From contig CM076193.1 in the NCBI GenBank assembly GCA_038277395.1, positions 91,837,583 to 91,901,582 of the forward strand: a stretch of 64,000 nucleotides of DNA, written 5' to 3'. Every line of letters begins with the position of its first letter. The first letter of the stretch is position 1. The DNA comes from Dryocosmus kuriphilus (Eukaryota > Arthropoda > Insecta > Hymenoptera > Cynipidae). This document shows, piece by piece, positions 23,684 to 34,405 of this stretch. The notes under the pieces are model-generated. The model did no database searches, had not been told where the DNA came from, and was given only the letters and a program-made list of their open reading frames with translations. The translations under genes and the position numbers were made by a program.

Positions 23684-24000
23684 CTATTAACCAATTTTTT
23701 CTAGACAATTTTTTTTAGAAGGTGCATATTTTTTGTTTTAATCGTGGAGAAATTGATTAAAAATCAAGAAGTAAATTGATCTGCGAAACTGTTCGAGACA
23801 CGAAAAAAATGTTAAGAAGCAAAATTGTTCATCTCAAAACGACGTATAAATTTTTTCGCACTCATTACTTATAAGACATACAGTTTTTATTTTAATCTTG
23901 AAAAATGTTATTATATTAAAACAGTCAGTTTTCCGGACAAAATACATATGTGAACTAGGTGACAGTTGATCTCAGGTGTGTGCTCATTTGTGCTAATTTG
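23684..24000 (+). repeat. Dispersed repeat family A, final segment
   Basis: The sequence continues family A after the LINE (TTTTAATCGTGGAGAAA, AAAATGTTAAGAAGCAAAAT, TTTTCCGGACAAAATACATA). It completes one ancestral repeat copy now spread over about 13 kb. Confidence 0.65.
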
Positions 24001-24229
24001 ATGAAACTTTGCTTCCTCAATATGATTAAATAGCAAAAGTATTTGCTTCCCCATAGAGGAAGCATTAATTATTTTGAAAATGTTAAAAATTTAATTAGCC
24101 TTCAGAAATCAAATTTGTAATTTATATTTTATTATTTAATACAAACCTTAGACATGTGATAAGAATGTATTCTCTAAAGCCGAAGAAGATTTAACAAAAA
24201 ATGCACAATTCCTAAATTACAGTTGTCAA

Positions 24230-24400
24230 TGGTTTGATCTTTAATTTTAAAAGGTCAGTGTATAAATGTGAAGGTACAAATATCGAGCGCGTAGCGCGTG
24301 ATGAGAATGTGGACGCGAAGTGGGCATATTTTTTAAATTTCTTTTTTGTTTTAATTAAATATATTTCGTATTTTTTTTTAACCTTTTGATTCTATTATTT
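24230..24400 (+). repeat. Dispersed repeat family B, copy 2
   Basis: The inverse of blocks at 5640-5890, including the CGCG-rich segment GAGCGCGTAGCGCGTGATG. Non-coding. Confidence 0.5.
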
Positions 24401-24429
24401 GCCATTTCTTTAAAACAAATACTATTTGG

Positions 24430-25115
24430 CGGTGCTTATGGAATTCAAGACATTCGCATGTGAAAGTTTTTTGCCTCTCACAATTCGGGGTGATTTTTTA
24501 TTTTGAGTCTTCTCGCCACTCAGAATTCGGGGTGCTTTTTTATTGTGACTCCCCTCGCCTCTCACAATTTGGGGTGCTTTTTTATTCTTACAATGTCCTT
24601 AATCTTCATCACTGTCACTTTCAGTAACAGAAACAGTGTTACTCTGATGAAACATTTGACTGATAATTTCAGCTGGTTAGACTGCTGGTTTGATTGTGCT
24701 AATGGAAACAGAACTGTTAGTTGTTGTTCACACATCGCCGCAATCATCTACTAATTGTTCCACCCAAGATACTTGGCTAAAATTATCAAACCAAATGAAA
24801 TTCTCAGTAAAATGTTTCATCAGAGTAACATTGTTCCTGTTATTGAAAGTGACAATGATGAAAATTAGGGGAATTGTAAAAATAATAAGCACACAGATTT
24901 GTGAGAAGCGTGGGAACTCACAGTAAAAAAGCACGCAGAATTGTAAGAGGCGAAAGAATTCACAATAAAAAAGTACCACGAATTTTGAGAGGCGAGGCGA
25001 CTCAAAATAAAAAAACATCCCGATTTTTGAAAGGCGAGGGTGCTCACATTTAAAAAGCACTCCGAATTGTGAGAGGCTAGCGGGCTCAAAATAAAAAACA
25101 CTCTGATTTGAAGAA
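24430..25115. repeat. Inverted array of ~42-bp units (foldback-like)
   Basis: The left side (about 24475-24595) has about three units of CTCACAATTCGGGGTGCTTT-type sequence followed by TTTATTTTGACTCCCCTCGC. The right side (about 24890-25115) has five to six units in inverse orientation (GCACTCCGAATTGTGAGAGG). Inner inverted segments pair as well: ATGAAACATTTGACTGA near 24648 with TCAGTAAAATGTTTCAT near 24804. Because 42 is a multiple of 3, the array generates long spurious ORFs. It is probably a non-autonomous foldback element with arrayed arms. Confidence 0.75.
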
Positions 25116-27458
25116 GATCGCAAATTGCATTGTGTATTTCACGTGGTATTTTCATTAAAGTACAATTATTTTAGGCTAGTTAAGCACGTCCTCTTTAAGA
25201 AACGAATTTTGTTGTTTGTCAAATATAATTTTAGGCAATTTCAATTCTAAACGAGAACAATTTTAAAGTCGTGACTGCTAGCCGACGCATACACATAAAC
25301 CACCATACAGCGGGCGGTGCACTTTACGTGGTACGCTGGAGGTTTTTAATTTTTTAACCATGTTGTACCTCTTCGGTTAATTTCAAACTTGGAGGAAGTA
25401 TTCAAGACAATTTGACGTATTTTAAGCTAAAAAATGGTCTTGGTATCTCAAAGATTTCCCATAAAGGAAAATACAAATAAAAATTAAAATAAAAAAATTT
25501 TGTTGACTCCTTCTTTTTAAGGAAACAGTTTCATAATTTTTCTAAGACATCCCCATCGAAACTCATAATATATTTTTTCCAATCAAAATCGATATAACCG
25601 TTCTCGAGAAAATTTTTTTTTTCAGATTTTTCTTTACACCCCCATAACTCCCATACATTTTTTCAGATATATCCTTTGGGAAATTAAATCTAATATCAGT
25701 ACCAATTCACAGTAAAAATTCCAAACTGATTCGGGCGGACGCAGATTATACATACTTATCCTGCTATGCCCTTTATCTTTAAGTTTCAAGTTGTAAAGGA
25801 AAGATATTATTTTACTTTCGACCCGTTCATGCTTGTTTTTTGAATCAGAATTCTAAGAATCATAATTATCCAAAATGCATTTAATAATTATTTATTCAAT
25901 TATTTACTCACTAAAAAAAACGAGTATCTTACTTCTTTCTACAAATATTTTCTAAAATATTAATCTAGTTTTATACCGATTAGAAACTTTTACAATATTA
26001 ATTGCTGATCCTGAAAATGGTCGATTTTAATTATGTCAAACGTGTAAAAAAATCTAATTGAGAATTTAAAAATATATTCTATCAAGTAATTCTGCTTTAA
26101 AAAAAAAAGCATATAAGTGTCGAAAGCCAAATAATTATTTTGCTTTTGACCTTTTCATGCTTCTTCTACAATCAATCATAATCAATTTATAATCTCTTGG
26201 TTAAATCTTAACAAAGAGAAAAATACATAAAAACCCTATTTCTCTTCTCATTCTGCCTTTTTATTTAATTTTTACTGCAATTTATACAAACTTTATAATT
26301 GGAATTAGATTAATAATTCAGAAAATATTTAAAAGCTGAAATAATTTACGCAAAAGCTAACAACTTAAAGATAAATTTTTTGTATAAAAATTTAAAAAAA
26401 TCCCAAGAGGTTACGTACATTATTAGTGTTGTGAGAATTGAAACTGCATAATATGTAATGTATGTTTACGATTAAATATATCTATTCATCTAAATTTTTT
26501 TCGTAAATGTATTGAATTTGGAAATTAGTGATATGAGAGTTGAAGTTTCTTGAAATCTGGATTTTTGATAATCTACGTATGTTTACGATTATATTTTCAA
26601 ACACGCAATCACCAAAATGTCAGAGATTTTCTTTGATAGATTTTCTTTTTGAGATAGAAGTAGATAATTCGAAAGACAAAGGGCTGACCTCAGTAGGGAA
26701 CCGAGCATTGAGGGCCTGGAGCTGCCACCAGTCCAGTGAGGGGAAGTGTCGTTGTGCACTGGAAGCGGAACTGTACTCAGGTATCTGTGGATGAATTGAT
26801 GACTGTTCACTGATATCGCGTGCGACCCTGGGCTTTCTTTGGCCTCTCCAGGTGGACTGAGTATCTTGGAGAGAAAGCGAAAGGCGTCAGCTGCGTACTC
26901 TACCACGGTTACTCTACGCTATTTCTGTCCGCTCGGATTTTTGTTTTAAAATGTGTTTTGTCTATTATCTATTGTATGTTAAATCTGTGCTTGTAACAAT
27001 GTGAAGGATTGGTCCAACTTTGGGAAATAGTAAAACACACACTTAATGTTTCACCTGAGATGTGTGGAGTAATCTGTGTACTATTTAATCACATGCCCTC
27101 TCTTCATAAGAACATATAGTTTCGCGGAACAAAAGTATCTCTGCTAAAATGCGAGAAAGAAAAAGTTTGGAAATAAGGGGAAGTAGAAGGAGTCTGACAT
27201 TGCTGTCACATGGAAGCAAAAAGAGAAAGTACCACTTATTTCTAAGTGTTTTTCATTTCACTGAATTTCCTATTTTGAATATAAAAATCGGATTCCTTGC
27301 GAAAATCGCGAAAAATACGATCAATTCTACTAAAAAAATACTCAGCTTTACCCGTCAGGAATATACAAATGCTCATAAGTTATGTGCATTTGTCGCTTCT
27401 ACTTGTAAGAACTCGTATACCTAATACCTGGATAGGGGTCTCGGCAACACAGTTATAT
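25116..27458. other. AT-rich intronic sequence with a GC-richer island at ~26680-26910
   Basis: Most of this stretch is A/T-rich with no signal. The island at about 26680-26910 has balanced composition and open frames on both strands, but no domain is recognised. A 91-codon Lys/Ser-rich ORF at 27149-27424 is probably chance. Confidence 0.3.
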
Positions 27459-27530
27459 AAATAAATATATATATATATACACACACATTTATATATATAT
27501 ATGTGTGTGTATTTATACAATATATATAAA
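27459..27530. repeat. (TA)n/(CA)n compound microsatellite
   Basis: Alternating TA runs flank an ACACACAC run and its inverse GTGTGTG, forming an imperfect palindrome. Confidence 0.85.
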
Positions 27531-27992
27531 TCTTTTCTCCTTCTAACTTTAGTTCGAAGGAGGAAGAATTCTTTTTGTCCGGATTAGGGTGCTAGGACTG
27601 CTCCTACACTAATTAGATAAGCAATTTTGCACCAGTTTTGAAGTTTTAAAAAATTGTGTACACTTACTTTCTGGACATGCCTCGTACGTGGATTCTTTCA
27701 GAACAAGAAGGATAAAGTACCGTTTTGAAACCATAAGATTCGATCTTGTGTAGTGCTTTCAGGTTGAAAGATATAATGATTTGTGCCAAGAAATAAAAAT
27801 GTCGAGGATGAATGAAAAAAATGACCATTTTAGTCCACGATAATTTCATTAAAAAATTTCCGAATCAGCCAAAATATTTTTTAAAATTAATTCTACCTAG
27901 TAAACAGAAAAAGATTTGAAAAGATTTCATTGCAATTGGAATCTAGAATTTCTGTTGAATTTTGTTTTTAAAAAGCTCTACGTAATATAATG

Positions 27993-28632
27993 CACTGATT
28001 TTGATTTGATTTAATGTGGTTGGGGCTTGTCTGAGCACTCCCCTGGCGCTCAGGCTGTAAGTCCATTGTGCCACACCCGTGTTTCTCTCAATGCAGTGTA
28101 GCGAATCCGGGCATCTTGACCGAGTTTTGATCTTGCTGCTTTTTCGTTGTGTCTAACGTTCTGGATATATACCTCTCGGGTACCAGGCATACTTATGGTA
28201 CAATTTCGGACGCGGGCCTCTTGGCAAAACATAGGGACTCTCGGATACATGCCATCTAGCAGCCTCCCTAACCAGATTAGCCGTTGAAAAAGCTAGGGGG
28301 GGGGGGGGGGGGGGGGGGGGGATCCTTATGAGGTCATCCAGCTAGTTGTGCACATTCGGTGTATTGGCCTGGTGTGTAATGTAAGTGTGTGTGTGTTATC
28401 CATTACTCGAAATCTACCAGCGACCACCGAGCGATAGACCCCTCGAGAAGGCGCCTCTTCCTCGGGAGGTCACTAACTTCCTTTGAGGGGCCTTGCGGTT
28501 TAAGGTGGGTTCCGAACAACGAAGCCCTCGTAAAGGTACATAGAAAAATGTCCATTTTTACCGGCACAGGAATCGAACCCCAAACCTCCTGCTCGGGAGC
28601 CTGTCGCACTATAGCCTGAGCCAACGGGACTC
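27993..28632 (-). mobile_element. tRNA-derived SINE, 640 bp, full length with 10-bp TSD
   Basis: On the minus strand the head, from about 28632, has a Pol III A-box (TGGCTCAGGCTATAG, 28609-28623) and a perfect B-box GGTTCGATTCC (28569-28579), 30 bp apart as in tRNA promoters. A long body follows, and the 3' end has ATC-rich short repeats (AAATCAAATCAAAATC). Identical 10-bp direct repeats TAATATAATG flank it at 27983-27992 and 28633-28642. It contains a 26-base G tract (C on the SINE strand) at 28296-28321. The length is at the high end for SINEs. The partner LINE is unknown. Confidence 0.88.
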
Positions 28633-28749
28633 TAATATAATGTATGGAGTCATATTTTTGTTATTGATTACCAAAATAATATTTTTGTGTGAATAAAAGT
28701 TTTTAATATTTGTGCATAAGGTAGGGTAAATCATACCTTTTATTAATAA

Positions 28750-28920
28750 TGTAGTGTATTGTAAGTATTTGCATGTATGGGTAGATGGCGCGACTATGTC
28801 GACTGCGAATCTTCAACAGTGTTATAGATTTGAGAGTAGTTCCTTTTGAATCGTTAGCATGTGTGGTCGTACTTGTACGATTATTAATAATGTTGTCATT
28901 ACTACGTGGAGTAGTATTAC
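28750..28920 (+). repeat. 5' LTR (171 bp)
   Basis: It starts TGTAGTGTATTGTAAG and ends AGTATTAC. It is about 88-90% identical by eye to 33274-33444. The divergence indicates an old insertion. Confidence 0.85.
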
Positions 28921-28966
28921 GTGGCCGTCGAATACAGAGACGAAGACGACATCGGTAGGAGCTAAC

Positions 28967-29765
28967 ATGAAGAAACAGGGTGAAATTGTTTATACGCCGA
29001 CATCGTACGGTACGTATACATCTGAAGGACAGAAGTATATTCGCAATGATAAGGGCGAATACATTTTAATTCAAAGACAAAACGACGAATCAAGGGTCGA
29101 TCAAAATGGCGGACATGTGAAGACACAAAGACTGATGATAAATGTAGGTTTAAATATCGGGATAATGGAGGAGTTTATGGCAAACGCAGATTGGAATATT
29201 TATAGTGAACGGCTAGAATAATATTTCAACGCAAATTATGTGGAAAAATTCAGAAAAGTGTGTTATCGGCAGCTGTTGGATCAGAAGTATATAATACTTC
29301 GAGAGATTTGTGCGATCCAGTTTTGCCGAAAGACAAAAGCTACGCGGAACTGTGTGAAATATTAAGAAAACATTTTTTACCGCAAGAATCAATTTTTAAA
29401 GAAAGGAAAGTTTTTTACGATTTGCGACAGAGTCAAGGCGAAAGCATTAGCCAATGGTATGCACGTGTTAAAAAAGATGCTATGCATTGCCAGTTTGGAA
29501 AGACCCTGGAAGATAAAATAAAAGATAATTCGTGACTGGCATGATGAAAGGCAAAACTCTGGATAGAATCTGCGAAGAAAACCATCAGACCACATTAGCT
29601 ATTTTATTGGATTTAGCTTTAAAGAAGGAAGCAGTTTTGGCGGCGGCGAGGGAACGGAAGCCGAAACAAATAAACAAAGTAGCAACACAATGTAAGCAGC
29701 GAGCAGCCCGGTCCAATTCCAGGAACAAGGAAACCGAGAAGACTTCGTCAAAGGCAACGGGATAA
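28967..29765 (+). pseudogene. Gypsy gag (capsid), frameshifted
   Basis: The start chosen is the ATG at 28967, the first in this frame outside the LTR. The frame runs to a stop at 29221, and the capsid then continues in other frames at 29260-29535 and 29532-29765. The capsid region is of the Retrotrans_gag type (KSYAELCEILRKHFLPQES, GESISQWYARVKKDAMHC). Gag packages the element RNA into virus-like particles. At least two frameshifts disable it. The two CCHC zinc knuckles follow at 29796-29890. Confidence 0.8.
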
Positions 29766-29795
29766 CAGCACGCGAATCAGCAAAAGAAGAAAACT

Positions 29796-32700
29796 TGTAA
29801 TAACTGCGGGCTTGTTAATCATGAGTTTTCAAAATGTAAGTACAAAGCATATAAATGTAAAATATGTAACAGGGTAGGTCATTTAGCGAAAATTTGTAAA
29901 AAAAAGGGACAAGGTAATCCAACTTATTTTATAGAAACGGCAGAGATAAATGACAATACAGAGTACGTTGAGTTATATAATGTTACAGAAAAGCATAGTG
30001 ACGATAATCCGCCGGTAGTAGTAGAGGTTAGGATTGAAGGAGAATTAATTTCGATGAAAATTGACAGTTGCGCAGAAGTAACGGTTATGACATTTGACGT
30101 TTTTAAGGAAAAATTACCTAGTCTTAAAATGGGAAAATGTTTGAAATTATTAAAGTTTTATGATAATAGAATAATTAAACCTATCGGGGAGATTAATGTT
30201 AACGTGTCTTCCAAAGAGAAAAGAACAGGCAACTATTATCGTGATCAAAGAAAATCACCGAATTAATTGAATGGGTAGAGAACTCATGAAGAAATTGGGC
30301 TTTACTATAAATGGGATTAATAATTTAGAAGGTGATGTGGAATTAAAAGATTTATTAGATAAGTACTCAGAATTATTTAACAATGAACTAGGTCAATATA
30401 CGGGTGAAAAAGTTCATATTAAATTAAAAGAAAATGTGAAGCCGATTTTTAAAAAACCACATACAATTCCATTTGCTTTTAAGGAAAAAGTAGAGCATGA
30501 ACTGGATAAATTAGAAAAAGAAGGTGTTATTGAGAAAGCAGGAACGTGTGAATGGGCTACACCTCTTGTTCCAATATTAAAAGACAATGGTGATATTAGA
30601 GTATGTACTAATTATAAAATAACGATTAATAAATATATTAAGGATTATAATCATCCAATACCGCGTGGCGAAGAGCTTTTTGCAGCGATCCAAGGGGGGA
30701 AGAGTATACAGTACTCGACTTATCGCGCGCCTATAATCAACTAGAAGTTGATCAGGAAACCAAAAGACTCCTCTCGTGGAGTACGCATAGAAGCGTTTAT
30801 TATATAAATAGATTGTCTTTCGGTTCTAAGCCAGCATGTTCCATATTTCAAGAAAAAATGGATAAAGCATTGTACGGTGTTCTAGGATGTAAAAGTTATT
30901 TTTATGATATTATGGTTACTGGTAAAGATAGGTCGGAGCATAATGAGAAATATGGAAATAACACTGTTGAGACTAAAAGAAAATGGTTTAAAACTGAATC
31001 GTAATAAATGTCAGTTTTTAAAGGATAAAGTTGAATACTTAGGATATGTAGTAGATCAATCTGGATTACATAAAAATGCTGGAAAAACGAAAGCAATGGC
31101 AAATTTGCCTCAACCGACAAAGGTGTTGGAAGTACAAGCCTATATAGGCATGATTAATTATTACGCTGAGTTCATTCCAGATTTGTCATCATTGTTAAGT
31201 CCTATTTATAAATTGTTAAAAAAGGGCCAAAATTTTGATTGGACAGCCGAATTTCAAATGGCTTTTGATAAAATTAAAACAGAAATTTTGTCTGATCGAT
31301 TATTATTAGTACATTTTAATCCTAACTTACTTATTAAACTAGCTTGCGATGCATCTAATGTGGGAATCGGTATAGTTTTTATACATATTTTCTCGAATGA
31401 TGAGGAAAAACCGATAGCTTTCGCATCAAGAACTTTCACAAAAGCTGAAAAGAATTACTCAGTTATACATCGCGAAGCATTGGCAATTTACTGGTCAGAA
31501 AAAAAATGTTATCAATATCTTATAGAAGTTTAATTTGTACTTCAGTCAGACCACAAACCCTTGCTAGCTTCATTTGGAGAAAATAAGGGTATTCCGCAAA
31601 TGGCGACGGGACGCCTTCAAAGATGGGCTCGCTTTTTAAATAGATTTAATTATGAATTACAATATGTAAATGATACTAGCAATTGGGGAGCTGATGGTCT
31701 ATCTAGGTTGCCATTAAAACTAGTTAAAAATGAGGAAGAAACAGAATATGATTATTTTAATTTTTTGGTTGAAGGCAAATTGCCAATTGACTCAAAACAG
31801 TTAAGAAAAGAATCTAGAGTAGATATAAGTTTAGGAAAAGTTTATGGGTATTTCAATCACGGTTGGCCTGAGAAAGTAGAGGAGTTTTTGAAGCCTTATT
31901 ATAGTAGAGTATCAGAAATATATATTTATCAAGGGTTACTTATGTGAGACTATCGTGTGATAGTACCTGAAGAGTTTAGAAGAGACTTATTAAAAGAAGT
32001 ACACAGTACTCATATGGTTCAAAGCAGAATGAAATCCCTTGCTCGGCAATATTTCTGATGGCCAAATCTTGATAAAGATTTAGAATAGTGTGCGAAAAAC
32101 TGTGATGTTTGTAATAAATTTTCTTGCAAACCAAACAAAGCTGAATTTATGAAGTACGAACAAACAGAAAGAGTCTTAGAAAGAATTCATGTTGATTTTC
32201 TTGGACCAATTAATGGGAAAAATTATTTTATAATTATTGAGTCATATTCTAAGTGGCCGGAAGTGTATGCCATGAAAACAATAAGTGCAGACGAGATAAT
32301 TGAAAAATTACGCGATTATTGTGCTAGATTCAGAAAGTTTCGAAACATTTTGTAAAAATGATAAAATTAAACATATAACAATGGCACCGTATAATCCATC
32401 AACAAATGGAGCGGCAGAAAATGCAGTTAAGTCTTTTAAGAGTGGATTAAGTAAAGTGTAATTTGATAATAAAAAATAAAAATCTAAAGATAGAAACGCT
32501 TATTTCTAGATATCTGTTTCCTTATAGAATAACGCCGCACACAGTAACGGGAGAAAGCCCGGCGAAAAGAATGGTAGAGAACTTCGAACAAGTTTCAGTG
32601 CGTTACTTAAAAATAAAAGTGTTGAAAAGAAAATTGAAAATCAGATCAAAAATTCTCTAGGAAAAAGAGATTTTCATTTTTAAGTAGGCAAATTTGTTTG

Positions 32701-33153
32701 GATAGAAGATTATAGAGTTATAAATAAAACCACGTGGCAGCAAGCCAAAGTAATTGAACGTTTAGGGTAACGAAACTATGTCAGTTAATTAAAGAAAATA
32801 TTATATGGAAAAGGCATGTTAATCAGGTGCAAGAAACGGGTAAAATTTTTGAGAGGGAAGAGAGAATAGAGTATGAAAAAGAGAATACTAGCGAGATTCC
32901 AAGTATGTCTCTTAATGAGGAAAATAGGTATTTAGGATTTAAGAGCGTAAATGGAAATATCAGAGACGATGTGAATGTTCATCCTAATGTAAATATTAAT
33001 AATGAGCCCAATGTAACAGAGAAGCGGGAAGGCGAAAGTATTGTAATAAGCAAAGATGTTACGACTGAGAATAGTACTAGCAAGGAACAAATTAATATTA
33101 AAAGAGAAATTTTAAGCAGTTCTGTTGCGAAAGTAGCTAGTACTTCAGAATGA
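29796..33153 (+). pseudogene. Gypsy zinc knuckles and pol (PR-RT-RNase H-IN), broken
   Basis: Two CX2CX4HX4C knuckles lie at 29796-29890. The protease core near 30054 reads KIDSCAEVTV, with Cys in place of the usual Gly. RT begins around 30340 (WATPLVPILKDNGDIRVC) and is frameshifted near 30706 and 30950. The catalytic motif reads YFYDIMV (Tyr codon at 30903) where the family has an Asp pair, so RT is dead. RNase H covers about 31250-31660. Integrase has the HHCC region (~31985-32115), HVDFLGP with the first Asp, and GAAENAVK with the Glu, but the stretch with the second Asp (~32345) is deleted. In-frame stops occur near 31947, 32059 and 32086. Confidence 0.88.
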
Positions 33154-33273
33154 ATTGAGATAACTTTAAATGTAAATGAGCGCCGTAAGAGAACTATTAA
33201 AAAGCTGAACCGATTGAATTTATAGTTTTAAAATTGTGATTCGGAAAGAGAGTTCCAAGTTAGGTTGGAGCAG

Positions 33274-33444
33274 TGTAGTGTATTATAAGTATTTGCATGT
33301 ATGGATAGATGGCGCAACTATGTTGACCGCGAATGTTCAACCGTATTATAGATTAGAGAGTAGTTCCGTTTGAATCGTCAGCATGGGTGGTCGTACTTGT
33401 ACGATTATTAATAAAGTTGACATTACTGCATGGATTAGTATTAC
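33274..33444 (+). repeat. 3' LTR (171 bp)
   Basis: Same length and ends as the 5' LTR at 28750-28920. Confidence 0.85.
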
Positions 33445-33609
33445 TATTAATTCGTGCACCCTTCCCACTAATATACCACAATTAAAAAAGAATATTAAGG
33501 CGTGCAAATGTGAGGGAATATTTGAACTTTACTCAAGGGTATCGTACACAATTTTCCAAGCATTTCTTGATCACTTTTTGAAGGAATAATCCGCAATCAA
33601 ATATTTCTT

Positions 33610-34405
33610 CGCGTAGGTACTTCATCGTGAACTAATCCAACTGATGGCACCACATCCATTAAGGCCTACTAAAGTAACAGTAGTTTGATTTGACATCTAG
33701 AAACTTTTAACAATGATGATTGTGGGTCTAAAATCAAACTTTTTGGTACTCATGCAAATAAAGATCTAAAAATATAATACTTCCTGCTGCAGTAAGGTTT
33801 CCTTGACCATTTATCTCTTCGCGAATCCTCACAATTTGCTCAGGAACAAAATTCATCTCACATACGCCATGCCCACCATTTAGTTCAAAATCTTTCCTTG
33901 GTATGGATTTTTGTCAATTTTCAATAGTTACTGGATCATTCGGAACCGTAAAAATAGACGCTTTTTCCCCCGTTTCGACGTTTTCGGTATTGTTTTCATT
34001 TCCACTTTCTGTGTTTTGACAGTTTTGATTTCTGCCGCGATTTGATTGCTACATGTAACCTGTCTTGCAAAAAGGTACTTCACACTTTGTCCCTATAGTC
34101 TCAGCGTTAAATTCTTTGATTGAAATTTTCATGTAAAAATGAATTATTTCACTTATTTCACTAACAACACCAAATAGTTAATTAAATAAATCTTCCTCTC
34201 AGAGTATCCGCATTAAGGCACAATTTTTTGATTACATTTTATCATTTAATCGTTCAGTATTTCACTAAAAATACCAAACAACACAAAAAATTAATTTAAT
34301 AAATAAATCTTGCAATTTTGTTTATATTTCCCTATAAGCCACAATGCTTTACTAGGCCTCAACGGATGTGGCGCCCTCAGTCGGATTAGTTCGCGGTAGA
34401 GTAAT
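33610..34405 (-). mobile_element. Inverted-repeat element carrying a THAP pseudogene (P-element-like)
   Basis: About 65-bp inverted repeats with ~75-80% identity lie at 33612-33678 and 34340-34405 (shared GAACTAATCC, CCACATCC, AGGCCTA blocks). Between them on the minus strand is a THAP-domain pseudogene. THAP domains are the DNA-binding module of P-element transposases, so this is most simply an internally deleted P-like element. The exact ends and target duplication were not resolved. Confidence 0.6.
33734..34132 (-). pseudogene. THAP domain (P-element-like transposase N-terminus)
   Basis: The frame is read on the minus strand from the ATG at 34132 to a stop at 33734-33736, with two internal stops (TAG and TGA). 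It matches the THAP C2CH zinc-finger pattern: CEVPFCKTGY for the first cysteine pair, FTVPNDP for the middle Pro-rich loop, a TGA where the invariant Trp should be, then KSIPRKDFEL, and VCEMNF where the family has C-x2-H. THAP modules bind specific DNA, here presumably the transposon ends. The catalytic RNase H-like domain of the transposase is absent. The lost Trp and His show that the domain is not functional. Confidence 0.75.

Larger units (their letters stand above)
28750..33444 (+). mobile_element. Ty3/Gypsy LTR retrotransposon, two LTRs, inactive
   Basis: Two 171-bp LTRs enclose gag, protease, RT, RNase H and integrase in Gypsy order. All reading frames are on the + strand but are broken by frameshifts, stops and deletions. 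No env-like ORF is seen; the 3'-most ORF (32827-33153) is an Asn/Glu-rich integrase C-terminal tail. TATTAA occurs next to both ends but offset by three bases, so the target duplication is not firmly resolved. Confidence 0.9.

Noticed and set aside
24728..25155. Two overlapping 96-131-codon repeat proteins
   Set aside because: The 42-bp array is a multiple of three, so it stays open by chance in several frames; no start context or domain.
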